DNA of 5,569 nucleotides from an uncultured Porphyromonadaceae bacterium (lineage in GTDB: Bacteria; Bacteroidota; Bacteroidia; Bacteroidales; CAMTPD01). Position numbers and translations under genes: made by a program. The stretch spans positions 1 through 5,569 of the forward strand of contig CAMTPD010000142.1 in the NCBI GenBank assembly GCA_947074265.1, written 5' to 3'. Shown one piece after another: positions 5,173 to 5,569 of the stretch (the stretch's first letter is position 1; each line of letters begins with the position of its first letter). Under the pieces are notes generated by a model. That model had not been told where the DNA came from, searched no databases, and saw only the letters and a list, made by a program, of their open reading frames with translations.

Positions 5173-5569
5173 ATGAGCACAGAAACAACAAAACCTTCTT
5201 TGGAGTCGACGCTTAAGTCGATGGACACCGAAGAGTTTATAGATATTCACTTTTACAGACCCATCGGATATCGTTGGGCATTGTTTTTTGATAAGCTAGA
5301 TATATCGCCCAATACTGTTACAATACTCGGTATATTTATCGGTGTTGCAGCAGGTATTTGCTTTTATTTTAATGATTTGTCTATTAATATACTAGGAATG
5401 TGCCTGTTGGTTTGGGCAAACTCGTATGACAGTGCCGACGGCCAACTTGCTCGAATGACCGGTAAGAAATCGCCTATTGGTCGTATTCTGGATGGACTTT
5501 GCGGTGATTTCTGGTTTGTTACCATTTATGTGGCAATTTGCTTGAGACTGATGCCCGAGTGGGGTTGGT
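5173..5569 (+). CDS. CDP-alcohol phosphatidyltransferase family protein, 3' end outside window
   Basis: The first 132 residues of an integral membrane enzyme that transfers a phospho-alcohol between a CDP-activated donor and an acceptor alcohol. After a polar N-terminus, FYRPIG (27-32) and DISPNTVTILG (43-53) form the usual lead-in. Membrane segments are at about 48-66, 69-84 and 113-126. The signature sits after the second: D86-x2-D89-G90-x2-A93-R94-x8-G103-x3-D107, followed by GLCGD. The classic family motif ends D-x3-D; here four residues separate Asp107 and Asp112 and a glycine occupies the usual position. The ATG at 5173 gives the longest frame; Met17 (5221) is possible but less likely. 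The gene starts 32 bases after the ATP-grasp stop, so it is probably in the same operon. Substrates cannot be read: inositol-type, glycerol-type or another alcohol are possible. The reading frame is open to the window edge, where this type of protein would have further helices. Confidence 0.92.
   Translation, partial: MSTETTKPSLESTLKSMDTEEFIDIHFYRPIGYRWALFFDKLDISPNTVTILGIFIGVAAGICFYFNDLSINILGMCLLVWANSYDSADGQLARMTGKKSPIGRILDGLCGDFWFVTIYVAICLRLMPEWGW

Overview
The window looks like Bacteroidales (Bacteroidetes) chromosome, probably from a metagenome or draft assembly. Three things point there: the gene order rlmN / DUF4837 lipoprotein / pdxA, RlmN and PdxA motif variants of Bacteroidetes type (GKQGF after the radical-SAM cysteines; GITHGDINGIGYE in PdxA), and a Bacteroidetes-style -33/-7 promoter (TTTG, 19 bp, cAnnTTTG) with no obvious Shine-Dalgarno sequences. 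Bases 1-47 are not genomic. They are Illumina P7-side adapter with an 8-base index, so the contig really starts at about base 48, inside rlmN.

Region A (48-2956) is a tight three-gene set on the + strand with gaps of 19 and 15 bases: a 5'-truncated rlmN (23S rRNA A2503 methyltransferase), a DUF4837 lipoprotein of unknown role, and pdxA (vitamin B6 synthesis). A strong rho-independent terminator follows at 2976-3029.

Region B (2957-3562) is about 600 bases without a credible gene but rich in structure. In order it holds the pdxA terminator, three tandem 44-base units that each form a hairpin (3097-3228), an AT-rich inverted repeat (3238-3269), a hairpin with a T-tract (3299-3334), a 10-bp operator-like inverted repeat (3403-3435), and a promoter (3501-3531) for the next operon. 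The third hairpin differs from the first by paired, compensating changes.

Region C (3563-5569) is a second + strand operon with gaps of 15 and 32 bases: a small nucleotidyltransferase, an ATP-grasp enzyme, and the start of a membrane CDP-alcohol phosphatidyltransferase cut by the window end. Together they suggest a pathway that activates a phosphorylated polar compound with a nucleotide and transfers a phospho-alcohol in the membrane, i.e. synthesis of an unusual phospholipid head group. An inositol lipid is the leading but unproven guess. The ATP-grasp member has no obvious textbook role there and is the most interesting unknown in the window.
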